Notes: a model not told the origin generated them from the letters alone. 64,000 bases of DNA from Dysgonomonas sp. 25 (GCF_010501075.1 NZ_QVMN01000010.1:22316-86315), one strand, 5' to 3'; positions 1-8,800 are shown, numbered from the stretch's first letter. Numbers and translations are program-made.

Positions 1-1
1 T

Positions 2-1822
2 GATGATTCCGAAGAACCCGAATATGAAAAGAAACCATCCTTATGGGTGCGGTTTAAGAATCTCTTTAAGCGAACTCCTGTGTTGCAGGAGGAAGAGGAA
101 GATGACGAAGAAGATACGGCATCTGGCTCGGGCATAGAAGGGTATACACCGCCTGCCGAACCTAAAAGGGAAGAGAAGGTGCTGATAGAGGATGATTTCG
201 AAATAGTTGTACCTAAGGACGAGGATGAGGGATATACACCGCCTAAACAGGCTACTCCTATAGTTGCAGTGCCGGAAGAGACCGAAGGCATGCCGGAAGG
301 CGAGGAAGAGCTGGAAGAGTATGATCCTACGCTGGATTTATCTCACTTCCATTTTCCTGAGACAAGCCTCTTGAAAGTATATGATACCACGGGTAAAGGC
401 GTGGATATGGAAGAACAGAATGCCAATAAGAGCAAAATCATCAACACATTGCTCAACTACGGCATCGAGATTACCTCCATCAAAGCGACTGTGGGGCCTA
501 CCATTACATTATACGAGATTGTGCCTAAAGCCGGAGTGCGTATTTCCAAAATCCGTAATCTTGAAGATGATATAGCATTGAGCCTCTCGGCGCTCGGGAT
601 ACGTATTATTGCGCCTATGCCGGGGAAAGGGACTATCGGTATCGAAGTGCCTAACAAGGATCCGCAGATAGTGTCGATGAACTCGGTTATCAATTCGAAG
701 AAGTTCCAGGAATGTACCTTCGACTTGCCGGTCGCTTTAGGAAAGACTATCACCAACGATGTCTTTATTTTCGACCTTTGCAAGATGCCTCACCTCCTTG
801 TTGCCGGAGCAACGGGACAAGGTAAGTCGGTCGGTCTGAATGCGATAATCACTTCCCTGCTTTATAAGAAGCATCCTGCCGAAATGAAGATGGTATTGGT
901 CGACCCTAAGATGGTCGAGTTCAATATCTACTCCCGCATAGAAAAGCACTATCTGGCAAAACTACCGGATGCCGAAAAGGCGATTATCACGGATGTGACG
1001 AAGGTCACCCAGACGCTCAATTCGTTGACCAAGGAGATGGACGACCGTTACGAACTGCTCATGGAGGCCGGCGTGCGTAACATCAAAGAGTATAACGAGA
1101 AATTCCGCAAACGCCGCCTGAATCCGCTCAAAGGGCACCGCTTCCTTCCGTATCTTGTCATCATTATCGACGAGTTCGGCGACCTCATCATGACGGCAGG
1201 GAAAGAGATAGAAATGCCTATTGCCCGCATCGCCCAGAAGGCACGTGCCGTGGGTATGCACATGGTCATTGCCACACAACGCCCTACGACCAACATTATT
1301 ACGGGTACTATCAAAGCGAACTTCCCGGCGCGAATGGCTTTCCGGGTGACATCGCAGATAGACTCGCGCACCATACTCGATATGTCGGGAGCTAACCAGC
1401 TGATAGGGCGGGGTGATATGCTCTTCTCGCAGGGAAGTGACCTGATTCGTATACAATGCGCCTTTGTCGATACGCCCGAGGTGGAAGGCATTGCCGAGTA
1501 TATCTCCAATCAACAGGGGTATCCGTCGGCATTCGAGCTGCCTGAATATGTAGGCGAAAGCAATGACGATAAGGTCAATGGCGTCGACCTTAGCGACCGC
1601 GACCCGTTGTTTGACGAAGCAGCCCGTCTGATTGTTGTACATCAGCAAGGCTCTACTTCGCTCATCCAGCGCAAATTCTCTATTGGATACAATCGTGCCG
1701 GACGTTTGATGGACCAACTGGAAGCTGCCGGAATCGTAGGTCCTACACAAGGCAGCAAGCCGCGCGATGTTCTTATTGCAGACGAATACAGCTTAGAGCA
1801 GAAACTAACCAGCCTCGGTTGA
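2..1822 (+). CDS. ftsK: DNA translocase FtsK, 5' end outside window
   Basis: This is the cytoplasmic motor part of the septal DNA translocase that pumps chromosome ends across the division plane. The frame is open back to base 2, so the gene begins upstream; the GTG at 47 is internal. Numbering from that GTG, residues 1-95 are an acidic, proline-containing linker with two EGYTPP repeats. The alpha/beta motor follows, with Walker A GATGQGKS at 254-261 and Walker B VIIIDEFGDL near 371-380. The last 80 residues are the winged-helix gamma domain that reads polar DNA motifs. The N-terminal membrane part must lie outside the window. The stop is one base before the next start, which suggests translational coupling. 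The assignment is very secure. Confidence 0.97.
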   Translation, partial: DDSEEPEYEKKPSLWVRFKNLFKRTPVLQEEEEDDEEDTASGSGIEGYTPPAEPKREEKVLIEDDFEIVVPKDEDEGYTPPKQATPIVAVPEETEGMPEGEEELEEYDPTLDLSHFHFPETSLLKVYDTTGKGVDMEEQNANKSKIINTLLNYGIEITSIKATVGPTITLYEIVPKAGVRISKIRNLEDDIALSLSALGIRIIAPMPGKGTIGIEVPNKDPQIVSMNSVINSKKFQECTFDLPVALGKTITNDVFIFDLCKMPHLLVAGATGQGKSVGLNAIITSLLYKKHPAEMKMVLVDPKMVEFNIYSRIEKHYLAKLPDAEKAIITDVTKVTQTLNSLTKEMDDRYELLMEAGVRNIKEYNEKFRKRRLNPLKGHRFLPYLVIIIDEFGDLIMTAGKEIEMPIARIAQKARAVGMHMVIATQRPTTNIITGTIKANFPARMAFRVTSQIDSRTILDMSGANQLIGRGDMLFSQGSDLIRIQCAFVDTPEVEGIAEYISNQQGYPSAFELPEYVGESNDDKVNGVDLSDRDPLFDEAARLIVVHQQGSTSLIQRKFSIGYNRAGRLMDQLEAAGIVGPTQGSKPRDVLIADEYSLEQKLTSLG

Positions 1823-1823
1823 C

Positions 1824-2642
1824 ATGTTAACCAATCATGTAGAGAAGCCTCAGGAAAGAGGCGCTCTACGAAGCTATTTAGGCAAAGAATACTACATCCT
1901 CAAGAGGAAACTTCTCTGGCTGAGGAACAGGGGTAAATATGCCATAGCTGTTCCGCAGAACGATATTTGCCGCTATCCTATTATTCAGCATCGCTCTTTC
2001 CTGTTGCGCCCGTTGAAGGATGTGGATATGATTCTCCAACACAACAAGGTGACTAATCTCAGGCTGGCTATTGCTCCTATAAATGGTGTCGTAATCAAGC
2101 CGGGACAAATATTCTCTATCTGGAAATTAGTCGGTCGCCCCAAACGGTCGAAAGGCTATCTGGACGGCTTGGTGCTGCATAATGGGCAAATCTCGAAAGG
2201 TTGCGGGGGAGGGCTTTGCCAGTTAGGTAACCTCCTGTATTGGATGGCTTTGCATTCAGAACTGGATATCGTCGAACGCTGGCGTCATGGCTACGATGTC
2301 TTCCCCGATATCAACCGCACAATCCCCTTCGCCTGTGGAGCAACGCTCTCTTATAATTATGTCGACCTGCAATTGAAGAACAATACGCCTAATACCTACC
2401 GCATCAATCTATGGCTGGATGAGGAATACCTGAACGGCGAACTCTTATCCGATAATCCATCCCAATACCGATTCGAAGTGTACGAAACCGACCATATGTT
2501 CAAGTCGCAATGGTGGGGCGGTTATACCCGTCATAATAAGATATGGCGGAAGCGGATTCTTACCGAAGATAATTCCTATACCGAGGAACTGATGGCGGAG
2601 AACCATGCTGTCATGATGTACAATCCGTTACTTCCGTATTAA
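1824..2642 (+). CDS. VanW family protein
   Basis: A 272-residue protein with the VanW-like core: the run VVIKPGQIFSIWKLVG near residues 91-106, then the glycine-rich signature GCGGGLCQLGNLLYW near 131-145. VanW proteins occur in some vanB-type glycopeptide resistance clusters and, far more often, as stand-alone proteins of unknown biochemical function. No other van genes are nearby, so resistance should not be inferred. I see no signal peptide. The ATG follows the ftsK stop after one base, so the two are probably co-transcribed. From memory, ftsK in Bacteroidales is often followed by a lolA-like carrier gene; here VanW takes that place. Confidence 0.88.
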   Translation: MLTNHVEKPQERGALRSYLGKEYYILKRKLLWLRNRGKYAIAVPQNDICRYPIIQHRSFLLRPLKDVDMILQHNKVTNLRLAIAPINGVVIKPGQIFSIWKLVGRPKRSKGYLDGLVLHNGQISKGCGGGLCQLGNLLYWMALHSELDIVERWRHGYDVFPDINRTIPFACGATLSYNYVDLQLKNNTPNTYRINLWLDEEYLNGELLSDNPSQYRFEVYETDHMFKSQWWGGYTRHNKIWRKRILTEDNSYTEELMAENHAVMMYNPLLPY

Positions 2643-3012
2643 TTTCTGCTTTTTTATTACCTGTAAATCAGAAATATATCCCTCCTTTCTCTTTTTTCTG
2701 TCAACAATCTTTCTGCTTTTTTGTTATATTTCTGGACTAAGGATGAAAGAATCTTAATTCCTCTGTACTACTGTTAAATTCAAAAGCTTTGCATGATTGA
2801 AGATGAATTTTTTGTTAAAAAAGCAGATTTATTTATACAACTTAACGAAATATTCAATAATCTTGTCGAAGCAAATGGTAAGTGTGCTTATTATAAGTGT
2901 AAATATAACTTGTTGTAATAGACATAAGATGTGTAATAGTTATTCTTAAATTGCTTTTATTATTATAGATAAATTGATTATCAAAAGGTGTTTAATTTAA
3001 ACTAAGGTATTT
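2643..3012. other. AT-rich intergenic region
   Basis: A 370-base gap between the VanW gene and the barrel gene, rich in A and T. It holds one unsupported 41-codon frame (2793-2918, plus strand). It should contain the promoter of the barrel gene, but I find no clean TTTG / TAnnTTTG pair. I see no repeat or structured RNA here. Confidence 0.5.
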
Positions 3013-3582
3013 ATGAAAAAAGTATTACTAATTATCATTATTTCATTAGGAGTTGTAAACGTAGCAAATGCCCAGGAAGTTGGGAAACTTTGGCTGGGAG
3101 GTGCTGCGGGAGTAGGCTATACCAAGATGAAAAACGCAGGTAACAATACCAGCGGATTCAATTTTCAGGTGTTGCCCGAAGTCGGTTATATTGTAAACAC
3201 TAACCTGAGCGTCGGTATGGCTGTCGGTTACGGCCAGTTCAAATACGACAGAGATGTACATCAGGCAATAGATCAGAAGAAATTTATAGTTAAGCCGTTT
3301 GTGCGTTATTCATTCCTGCGATTCGACCGTGTAAGCGTATTCGCCGAAGGAGGTCTGGGCTATGAATGGGGCAAACCGGGGAAACATATGAACGAGATAA
3401 ATACTTTCGAAGCAGGTATACGCCCGGGATTGGCTTTGCATCTTTCGGATAAGATCAATTTTATCACGAAGGTCGGCTTTATGGGATATACCTATTCGAA
3501 GCAAGGAGATGCCAAACTGCATGATTTTGGTCTGAATGTAGACATGGAAGATGTGCTGTTCGGTGTAAATGTGTTTTTTTAA
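3013..3582 (+). CDS. Outer membrane beta-barrel protein (porin-like)
   Basis: A 189-residue exported protein. Residues 1-20 form a signal peptide ending in NANAQ. The remainder is made of short alternating strands with aromatic residues and Gly turns, such as LPEVGYIVNTNLSVGMAVGY, and ends in a phenylalanine pair (VNVFF), the usual C-terminal signature of an outer-membrane barrel. The size fits an eight-stranded OmpA/OmpX-type barrel. The ligand or role cannot be read from the sequence. The gene stands alone: a terminator-like hairpin follows it and a 370-base gap precedes it. Confidence 0.82.
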   Translation: MKKVLLIIIISLGVVNVANAQEVGKLWLGGAAGVGYTKMKNAGNNTSGFNFQVLPEVGYIVNTNLSVGMAVGYGQFKYDRDVHQAIDQKKFIVKPFVRYSFLRFDRVSVFAEGGLGYEWGKPGKHMNEINTFEAGIRPGLALHLSDKINFITKVGFMGYTYSKQGDAKLHDFGLNVDMEDVLFGVNVFF

Positions 3583-3626
3583 TTAATTATATCAAAAGAA
3601 CGTAACAAGTCATTGTTAAAAATGGG

Positions 3627-3660
3627 AGGCAGACCGCTCGTGAGAGTAGTCTGCTTTATT
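3627..3660 (+). terminator. Rho-independent terminator after barrel gene
   Basis: The arms GCAGAC (3629-3634) and GTCTGC (3649-3654) can pair around a 14-base loop, followed by TTTATT. It lies about 45 bases after the barrel stop codon. The stem is short, so confidence is moderate. Confidence 0.6.
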
Positions 3661-3851
3661 CTTTGTATGAACTGATAATTGTTCCCGCCCTAAAAAACAG
3701 GCAATCGTGTCATCTTTTTGTATTAGAACTGTTATCCGTGCGAAGTGTGTTTGTTGCTGTTAATAAGCGACTTATGCTTCGAAAAGCTTTGCAGTCCATT
3801 TTTTTTATAAAATGTATTTTTCTCTTTTTCACCACGGAGACCACGAATTGG

Positions 3852-3971
3852 TTCTTTACAGGACTGATATAACTGTCAAGTTTTGTCAAAAAACTTACTT
3901 CGCTGATAATCAATCGAAATTTAGTTAAAACTTGACACACTTGACAAATATTACGCGATACAGTGTTTTTT
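3852..3971 (+). repeat. R1 dispersed element, copy a
   Basis: About 115 bases starting TTTACAGGACTGATAT and ending GCGATACAGTGTTTTTT. Four further copies lie at 24517, 41461, 50884 and 62317. It contains a 10-bp inverted repeat, GTCAAGTTTT (3875-3884) and AAAACTTGAC (3927-3936). The copies at 50884 and 62317 have the same orientation, each downstream of a minus-strand gene for a secreted protein. Here the neighbour on that side is the minus-strand cassette ending at 4272. Confidence 0.85.
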
Positions 3972-4048
3972 ACTTGTCATTTTTCTTTTTAACCAAAGAA
4001 CGACACCGAGTTTTTTCGCAGAGTACCACAAAGAGAAAGAACGGTTCT

Positions 4049-4136
4049 GTCATGCTGAGCCTTTGGCGAAGCATCCCGCCCCGACTATAAACAGCGCAAA
4101 GCGCAACGAGATTCCATGCATTCGCTCGGGATGACA
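4049..4136. repeat. R3 hairpin-pair element (REP/BIME-like)
   Basis: The element begins GTCATGCTGAGC and ends GCTCGGGATGACA. Each end can fold on itself (a stem near GATGCTT/AAGCATC and one near ATCCC/GGGAT), and the two ends are related in inverted orientation, like a bacterial BIME. Related copies occur at 16349, 39723, 40048, 52454, 56364 and 62511. Confidence 0.75.
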
Positions 4137-4183
4137 ATTTATATGTCGACTTGTCAACTTTTCTTATATAGATAAAATTGTTT

Positions 4184-4236
4184 GATAAAAACTATCCCCA
4201 AGCTGACAGGCCCGCGTATTGTCAGCCTGAGGATAG
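4184..4236 (-). terminator. Terminator of the lipoprotein cassette
   Basis: On the minus strand a long imperfect hairpin (CTATCC at 4192-4197 with GGATAG at 4231-4236, and an inner GCTGACA/TGTCAGC stem) is followed by TTTTTATC. It lies 36 bases beyond the stop of the last gene in the minus-strand cassette. Confidence 0.75.
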
Positions 4237-4271
4237 TAGAAGTTTTCTACCGAATCAGAATAGAGGAATTA

Positions 4272-4736
4272 TCAAAATTTATAGCTCCAATTAAATCGGT
4301 AATATTCAATATCAGGGCAATCTGAGGTTAATTTGAATTGGTATTTTTTCAGTTGTTGCTCTAATTTATATATTTCCTCTATGGAAATTGATAAATCAGA
4401 AGGGGAGTCTTCTTTTGGGGGAATTCTAAAACGAACTTCTTTTATTAGGCCATTTTTGTCCAAAAGCAGAAGAAGAGTTAATCTTTTCCCTGAAAGTGAT
4501 TCTTTTTTATCTTTTGATAAAATACCATCAATGATAGTCCTTAATGAAGAAATCTCTTCTGCTCTATAGTACTCGCAATTAGATAGTTCTTGCTTATAGA
4601 TGTTATCTTTCTTATTGTATATATAATTATTTTCAATTATATAAGTTTCACCATTAAAGCTTTTCTCTGTTTTTTGAGCAAATGAGCAGTTCATAAACCC
4701 ACTTAGGAGTAATATGATAATAATAACCTGTTTCAT
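4272..4736 (-). CDS. Small secreted protein, paralogue of its neighbour
   Basis: 154 residues, family not recognised. Residues 1-20 are a signal peptide (MKQVIIIILLLSGFMN... ending SFAQ), so the protein is exported to the periplasm or beyond. It is related to the next gene upstream (4799-5314): LLLDKNGLIKEVRF matches LVLICNQDGLVKEVTY, LEQQLKKYQFKL matches FEKEIKRYKFRL, and DCPDIEYYRF matches TCEDVKYYTI. The gene is clearly AT-rich compared with the core genes. Its place behind a lipoprotein with a variable-looking C-terminus makes a periplasmic immunity role possible, but that is inference only. Confidence 0.8.
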   Translation of the reverse strand: MKQVIIIILLLSGFMNCSFAQKTEKSFNGETYIIENNYIYNKKDNIYKQELSNCEYYRAEEISSLRTIIDGILSKDKKESLSGKRLTLLLLLDKNGLIKEVRFRIPPKEDSPSDLSISIEEIYKLEQQLKKYQFKLTSDCPDIEYYRFNWSYKF

Positions 4737-4751
4737 AATCGATAAAATTAA

Positions 4752-4780
4752 CCAGTCCGATAGGCCCGATACCGGACTGG
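4752..4780 (-). terminator. Hairpin between the two small secreted genes
   Basis: CCAGTCCG (4752-4759) pairs exactly with CGGACTGG (4773-4780). On the minus strand it is followed by TTAATTTTATC. It lies between the stop of the 4799 gene and the start of the 4272 gene, so it may terminate or attenuate read-through. Its loop shares GGGCC/GGCCC-type sequence with the hairpin at 4192. Confidence 0.65.
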
Positions 4781-4798
4781 CTGAATTATTTATATTCT

Positions 4799-5314
4799 TT
4801 AATTAAGGTATTTTTTAAATTGACAAGGCATACTAATTGTATAATATTTGACATCTTCACAAGTATTACTCAATCTAAACTTATATCTTTTAATTTCTTT
4901 TTCAAATAACCCTATTTCATTATATGAAATAGAATTATTATCCCCATTTAGAGTAACTGTTGTACTATAGAATAAATATGTTACTTCTTTTACTAGTCCG
5001 TCTTGATTACATATAAGAACCAAGCCAAAGCCCTTATTGTTTTGCGCTAATTCTTTAATTCGGTCTTTTGTAAAAACTCTTTTTACAAGATCACTAAACG
5101 GGTTCTCTTCATATTGCTCAATTTCAATATATGGACATTTTGATCTGGAGTCTTGGGCTTGAAGTACATTCTTACTAGAATATAACTTTGCAGGACTAGC
5201 CGTCAAATAATATATCGAATTATTTATCTCGATCTCTTTTCTTTCTTGTGAACTAATACAAGAAAAAGCGCTCATTGTTAATATAAATAAAATATATAAT
5301 GCTTTCATCTTCAT
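4799..5314 (-). CDS. Small secreted protein, paralogue of its neighbour
   Basis: 171 residues, family not recognised. An N-terminal hydrophobic stretch (residues 3-18) followed by SCISSQE reads as a signal peptide; the Cys could be a lipobox cysteine (AFSC at about 19). The C-terminal 90 residues align by eye with the protein encoded at 4272-4736. The gene begins 16 bases after the lipoprotein stop, so the two are very likely co-transcribed. Base composition is AT-rich, like the 3' third of the lipoprotein gene and unlike its 5' part. Tandem paralogous small genes behind a modular lipoprotein suggest duplicated immunity genes, without proof. Confidence 0.8.
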   Translation of the reverse strand: MKMKALYILFILTMSAFSCISSQERKEIEINNSIYYLTASPAKLYSSKNVLQAQDSRSKCPYIEIEQYEENPFSDLVKRVFTKDRIKELAQNNKGFGLVLICNQDGLVKEVTYLFYSTTVTLNGDNNSISYNEIGLFEKEIKRYKFRLSNTCEDVKYYTISMPCQFKKYLN

Positions 5315-5330
5315 ATTTTTTAGTTTAAAA

Positions 5331-6815
5331 TCAATAACAACCTGTACTATTTAGAAAATTCATTGCTGCTGGAAGTAAATTCTTGTCAACAGGGAAATTA
5401 TAATCCGGTTTACTTCTCCTGAAATCATCTAAAAAATCCCAATAATTGAGATTTCCCCAGCTAGGATCCCTTTTTAATAAATCAGAATACTTAGGAATAT
5501 AGGTACCTTCTTTTGTAATATTCATTAACCAATAATCAAATTCATTAATATATTGAGAGCCTCTCGAATAATAAAAACATCCTTCAGCTTTTATATAGCA
5601 TAAAATATCCTGAATAAGTTTCGCTTCAAACTCAATATTCGATCGTCCAACATTATTCGAATAGCTAAGCCCATTAGGGTAATAATTATCCTGAAAAAAA
5701 TGAATAAATTCTTCAGGGAAAGCTGTCTGTATACTTCCATTATCCTTGAATGTCATTTCCCCGTTTTCAGGATTATAACCACCATAACTTCCGGATGGAT
5801 CTATTTTAATATTCGAGAGTTTCGAACCCTTATTTACAAGGTAATCATACATCGACTTATAGCCGCATTGTTTCAATTTTTCTTCTAAAGTATTGTCTAA
5901 TTCCTTGATCCCTGCAGCATCCAAGCTTATTTTCTTGGTTATTTTTGCGGAAGGCTTTACTTTAGGAGGAGATATTACGCCACCTCCAACATATATACCG
6001 CCACCTCCGCCACCTTCACCGGGGCGATTTGTTTCCCATCTGTCAGGCTGGACATTTATCCACTCCATATACTCCTCACAACGTATCATCTCATCCACGA
6101 CATCAAAAATGCCGTCAGAGCCCGCGATAAGCGCCTCTTGCGTCCAACATCTTGTTACTGGGACAGAGATAAACGCCTTCTTCCTGTTTCCGCCAAACTC
6201 TTCCACATGCGTACCGTAGGTGATTTTCCCCTTCTCATATATCCATCCATTGACGAATTCGCCTGCACAGTTGAAATAGACAACCTCACCATCCAAGTCA
6301 CTCTCCCGCGAAAGATACTTGTTCGTTTCCAAGGCATCACCCACACGTTGCATATACTCCAGCGTCGGCATCACCACCATGATAAAAGCATACGTTTCGC
6401 CCGTCTCCCTGTTTCGCATCACCACATGGCGGTGTACCTGCTTCACCTGTTGATACGCCTTATTCTCAATCGCATGATTCAATACCTCCTCTTGCATAAA
6501 GAGGACACGGATGTCCGAAGAAGATTCCAGTGGACTTTCCACTGTGTACCACATAGAGTCGGCCGAGAGCTCGGCCTCGTTCCATTGCGGGATTAAAGTA
6601 ATCCCGTCATCGTCCCCCGCATCCGAAGATGCTTTCGTCTTAGCCACCGAACCGAAATGCTGGTTGTACCACTTTTGTGCATTTTCAATAGTTAAGGCTT
6701 CCACCGGCTGTTGAGGCTCGGTTGCTATCTCCTCTTTCGTACAGGCATACACCAGTACCGAGAAAAGCAGAACTCCTGCCATCAGTCCCGAATAAAGTTT
6801 GATTTTGTTTTTCAT
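5331..6815 (-). CDS. Modular lipoprotein with distinct C-terminal domain (possible effector)
   Basis: 494 residues from the ATG at 6815. The start at 6857 would put 14 residues ahead of the signal peptide, so I prefer 6815. Residues 1-24 are a lipoprotein signal with Cys25 after LVYA. Residues 26-265 form one domain with patterns such as AQKWYNQHF and ETYAFIMVVMPTLEYM. Residues 267-280 are a Gly-rich linker, followed by a Pro/Lys stretch and a C-terminal domain from about 290. That domain has EEFIHFFQD at 368-376 and NIEFEAK at 393-399, an E-x-x-H-x-x-Q plus E arrangement that may be a degenerate metallopeptidase-like centre. DNA before the linker has mixed GC, while DNA after it is AT-rich. 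I do not know the family. Confidence 0.8.
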   Translation of the reverse strand: MKNKIKLYSGLMAGVLLFSVLVYACTKEEIATEPQQPVEALTIENAQKWYNQHFGSVAKTKASSDAGDDDGITLIPQWNEAELSADSMWYTVESPLESSSDIRVLFMQEEVLNHAIENKAYQQVKQVHRHVVMRNRETGETYAFIMVVMPTLEYMQRVGDALETNKYLSRESDLDGEVVYFNCAGEFVNGWIYEKGKITYGTHVEEFGGNRKKAFISVPVTRCWTQEALIAGSDGIFDVVDEMIRCEEYMEWINVQPDRWETNRPGEGGGGGGIYVGGGVISPPKVKPSAKITKKISLDAAGIKELDNTLEEKLKQCGYKSMYDYLVNKGSKLSNIKIDPSGSYGGYNPENGEMTFKDNGSIQTAFPEEFIHFFQDNYYPNGLSYSNNVGRSNIEFEAKLIQDILCYIKAEGCFYYSRGSQYINEFDYWLMNITKEGTYIPKYSDLLKRDPSWGNLNYWDFLDDFRRSKPDYNFPVDKNLLPAAMNFLNSTGCY

Positions 6816-6988
6816 TAGCTGTTTGTTTATTAAGTACTGTAATTTCTTTGGGTTCATTGCCGCGGGTCTATGAACTTGTTGTAAATATAAACTTTACAAT
6901 TCAACCTACCAAGAAATGCACAATGGTTTTTTTCGATTTTAACAATTAGAATAGCACATGTGAAAATCGACTTTTAAAGGATAGAGAA

Positions 6989-8800
6989 TTAATTATATAG
7001 ACGTTTCAGCAAATCCTCCCGCTTCAACCTTTTGAGGGACTTTTCTATCTGCGGGCGGTAATTGCGGTCGTACCAGAAAAAGAACTGGCGTTGGGCGAGT
7101 TTCTGCTCTTTTGTGCGGGCGGTATATACCTTTTCTAAGGTATAAGGGTGGTAGCCTGTGTAGTATATTTCGGTAGCCAGTGTCATGGGCGAAGGGGTGA
7201 AATCCTGTATCTGTTCCAGCTTGAAATCTATCTTCTTCATTGCAACGGCTAACTCTGCCATATCCAGCTCCGAACAACCCGGATGCGATGAGATGAAGTA
7301 AGGTATCAGCTGCTGCCGGAGGTTGTTCTCCTTGTTCAGCTTATCGAAAATCCGTTTAAAGGCGTGGAACTGCTCGAAACTTGGTTTGCGCATATAATTC
7401 AACACTTTGTCGGAAGTATGCTCGGGTGCGACTTTTAACCGTCCTGAGACGTGGTTGAGGATAACCTCGCGCGTATATTCGTCCGAAGCCCTGTTCAGTC
7501 GCTCATCATCATTCCGGTGTAGGAGCATATCGTAACGGATGCCGCTTCCTATAAACGATTTCTTTATCGACGGCAGTCTGTCCACAGCCTTGTATATATC
7601 CAGCAACGGCTGATGATCGATATTCAGATTCTTGCATATATGGGGGTGGATGCAGGACGGACGCCGGCATTTCTCGCAGATGCTTTCATCCCTGCCCTTC
7701 ATCTGATACATATTAGCCGAAGGGCCTCCCAAATCGCTTATATAGCCTTTGAAGTCGGGCATCTCTGTGACCGCTCTCACCTCTTTCAGGATAGATTCTT
7801 TGCTGCGCGAAGCGATAAACTTGCCCTGATGCGCCGAGATAGTACAAAAAGCACACCCTCCGAAACAGCCGCGGTGCATATTCACCGAGAATTTTATCAT
7901 TTCGAAAGCAGGAATGGTCTTTTGCTTATACTTGGGGTGCGGCAGGCGCGTATAAGGCAGGTCGAACGAAGCATCTATCTCCTGTTCGCTCATAGGAGGG
8001 TAGGGCGGATTGATAACGACCGCCTTTTCTCCGTAAGTCTGGATGATGCGCGCGGCGTGCACCATATTCGATTGCTCTTCCACTATGCGGAAGTTTTTCG
8101 CCTGTTTCAGTTTGTCGGATAAACACTCCTCGTGCGAATAGAGAACTATATCCTTTTCGTTTGTTGCGGGTTTATCTGCCAGATAAGCCGTTTGCGGGAT
8201 AGCGAGTAGTTGGTTGAAATCTTTACCCGCTTTCAGTTCGGCAACGAGCTGTTTCAGCGGTTGCTCGCCCATTCCGTATATCAGCAGATCGGCACGCGAA
8301 TCCAAAAGGATGGACTGATGCAGCCTATCGTCCCAGTAATCGTAGTGTGTTACACGGCGAAGCGACGCTTCTATGCCGCCCAGCACCACAGGAACATCGG
8401 GGAAAAGGTCTTTCAGGATATTCGAATAAACGATAGAAACCCTGTCGGGGCGCATACCCGCTTTCCCGTCGGGCGTATAAGCATCATTCGAGCGCAGGCG
8501 CTTATTGGCCGTATAATGGTTGATCATGGAATCCATTGCTCCGCCCGATACCCCGAAAAACAGGCGGGGACGCCCCAGCTTCTTGAAGTCGCGCAGATCG
8601 TCGCGCCAGTTAGGTTGTGGCACAATCGCCACTTTCAACCCTTCGGCTTCGAGCAGGCGCCCGATAACAGCTGCCCCGAACGACGGATGGTCGATATACG
8701 CATCTCCCGAAAAGAGGATAACATCTAATTCGTCCCATTTTCGTAGCTCTACCTCCTTTTTGGTGGTTGGCAGCCAGTCTGTCAGTTGATACGATTTCAT
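6989..8800 (-). CDS. YgiQ family radical SAM protein
   Basis: 603 residues from the ATG at 8800 (a further in-frame ATG lies 4 codons upstream). YgiQ proteins combine a cobalamin-binding-like N-terminal region with a radical SAM core; the substrate is not established. The radical SAM cluster motif C-x3-C-x2-C is seen as CFGGCAFC at residues 312-319. Downstream there is a cysteine-rich insert (CEKCRRPSC and CKN near 380-395), typical of the family. The last 80 residues are basic. The gene stands alone, with 130 to 170 bases of non-coding DNA on either side and a divergent gene upstream. Length and motifs fit the family well. Confidence 0.93.
   Translation of the reverse strand: MKSYQLTDWLPTTKKEVELRKWDELDVILFSGDAYIDHPSFGAAVIGRLLEAEGLKVAIVPQPNWRDDLRDFKKLGRPRLFFGVSGGAMDSMINHYTANKRLRSNDAYTPDGKAGMRPDRVSIVYSNILKDLFPDVPVVLGGIEASLRRVTHYDYWDDRLHQSILLDSRADLLIYGMGEQPLKQLVAELKAGKDFNQLLAIPQTAYLADKPATNEKDIVLYSHEECLSDKLKQAKNFRIVEEQSNMVHAARIIQTYGEKAVVINPPYPPMSEQEIDASFDLPYTRLPHPKYKQKTIPAFEMIKFSVNMHRGCFGGCAFCTISAHQGKFIASRSKESILKEVRAVTEMPDFKGYISDLGGPSANMYQMKGRDESICEKCRRPSCIHPHICKNLNIDHQPLLDIYKAVDRLPSIKKSFIGSGIRYDMLLHRNDDERLNRASDEYTREVILNHVSGRLKVAPEHTSDKVLNYMRKPSFEQFHAFKRIFDKLNKENNLRQQLIPYFISSHPGCSELDMAELAVAMKKIDFKLEQIQDFTPSPMTLATEIYYTGYHPYTLEKVYTARTKEQKLAQRQFFFWYDRNYRPQIEKSLKRLKREDLLKRLYN

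Larger units (their letters stand above)
3661..4183. other. Repeat-rich intergenic region without genes
   Basis: About 520 bases that code for nothing I can support. The region contains one copy of the R1 element (3852-3971), fragments of the common 'accacggag...cacaaag' dispersed sequence (about 3830-3850 and 4000-4035), and one R3 hairpin element (4049-4136). Its makeup resembles the gap at 62.2-62.7 kb, where the same three kinds of element occur together. Confidence 0.7.

Noticed and set aside
962..1750. 262-codon frame on the minus strand
   Set aside because: Lies wholly antisense to the conserved motor domain of ftsK and has no domain-like features.
1824..2642. Vancomycin resistance locus
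   Set aside because: Only a VanW-family gene is present; no vanA/B ligase, vanH, vanX or regulatory genes are near.
2793..2918. 41-codon frame on the plus strand
   Set aside because: Reads like a possible protein but has no promoter, no recognisable relative and lies in AT-rich DNA where such frames arise by chance.
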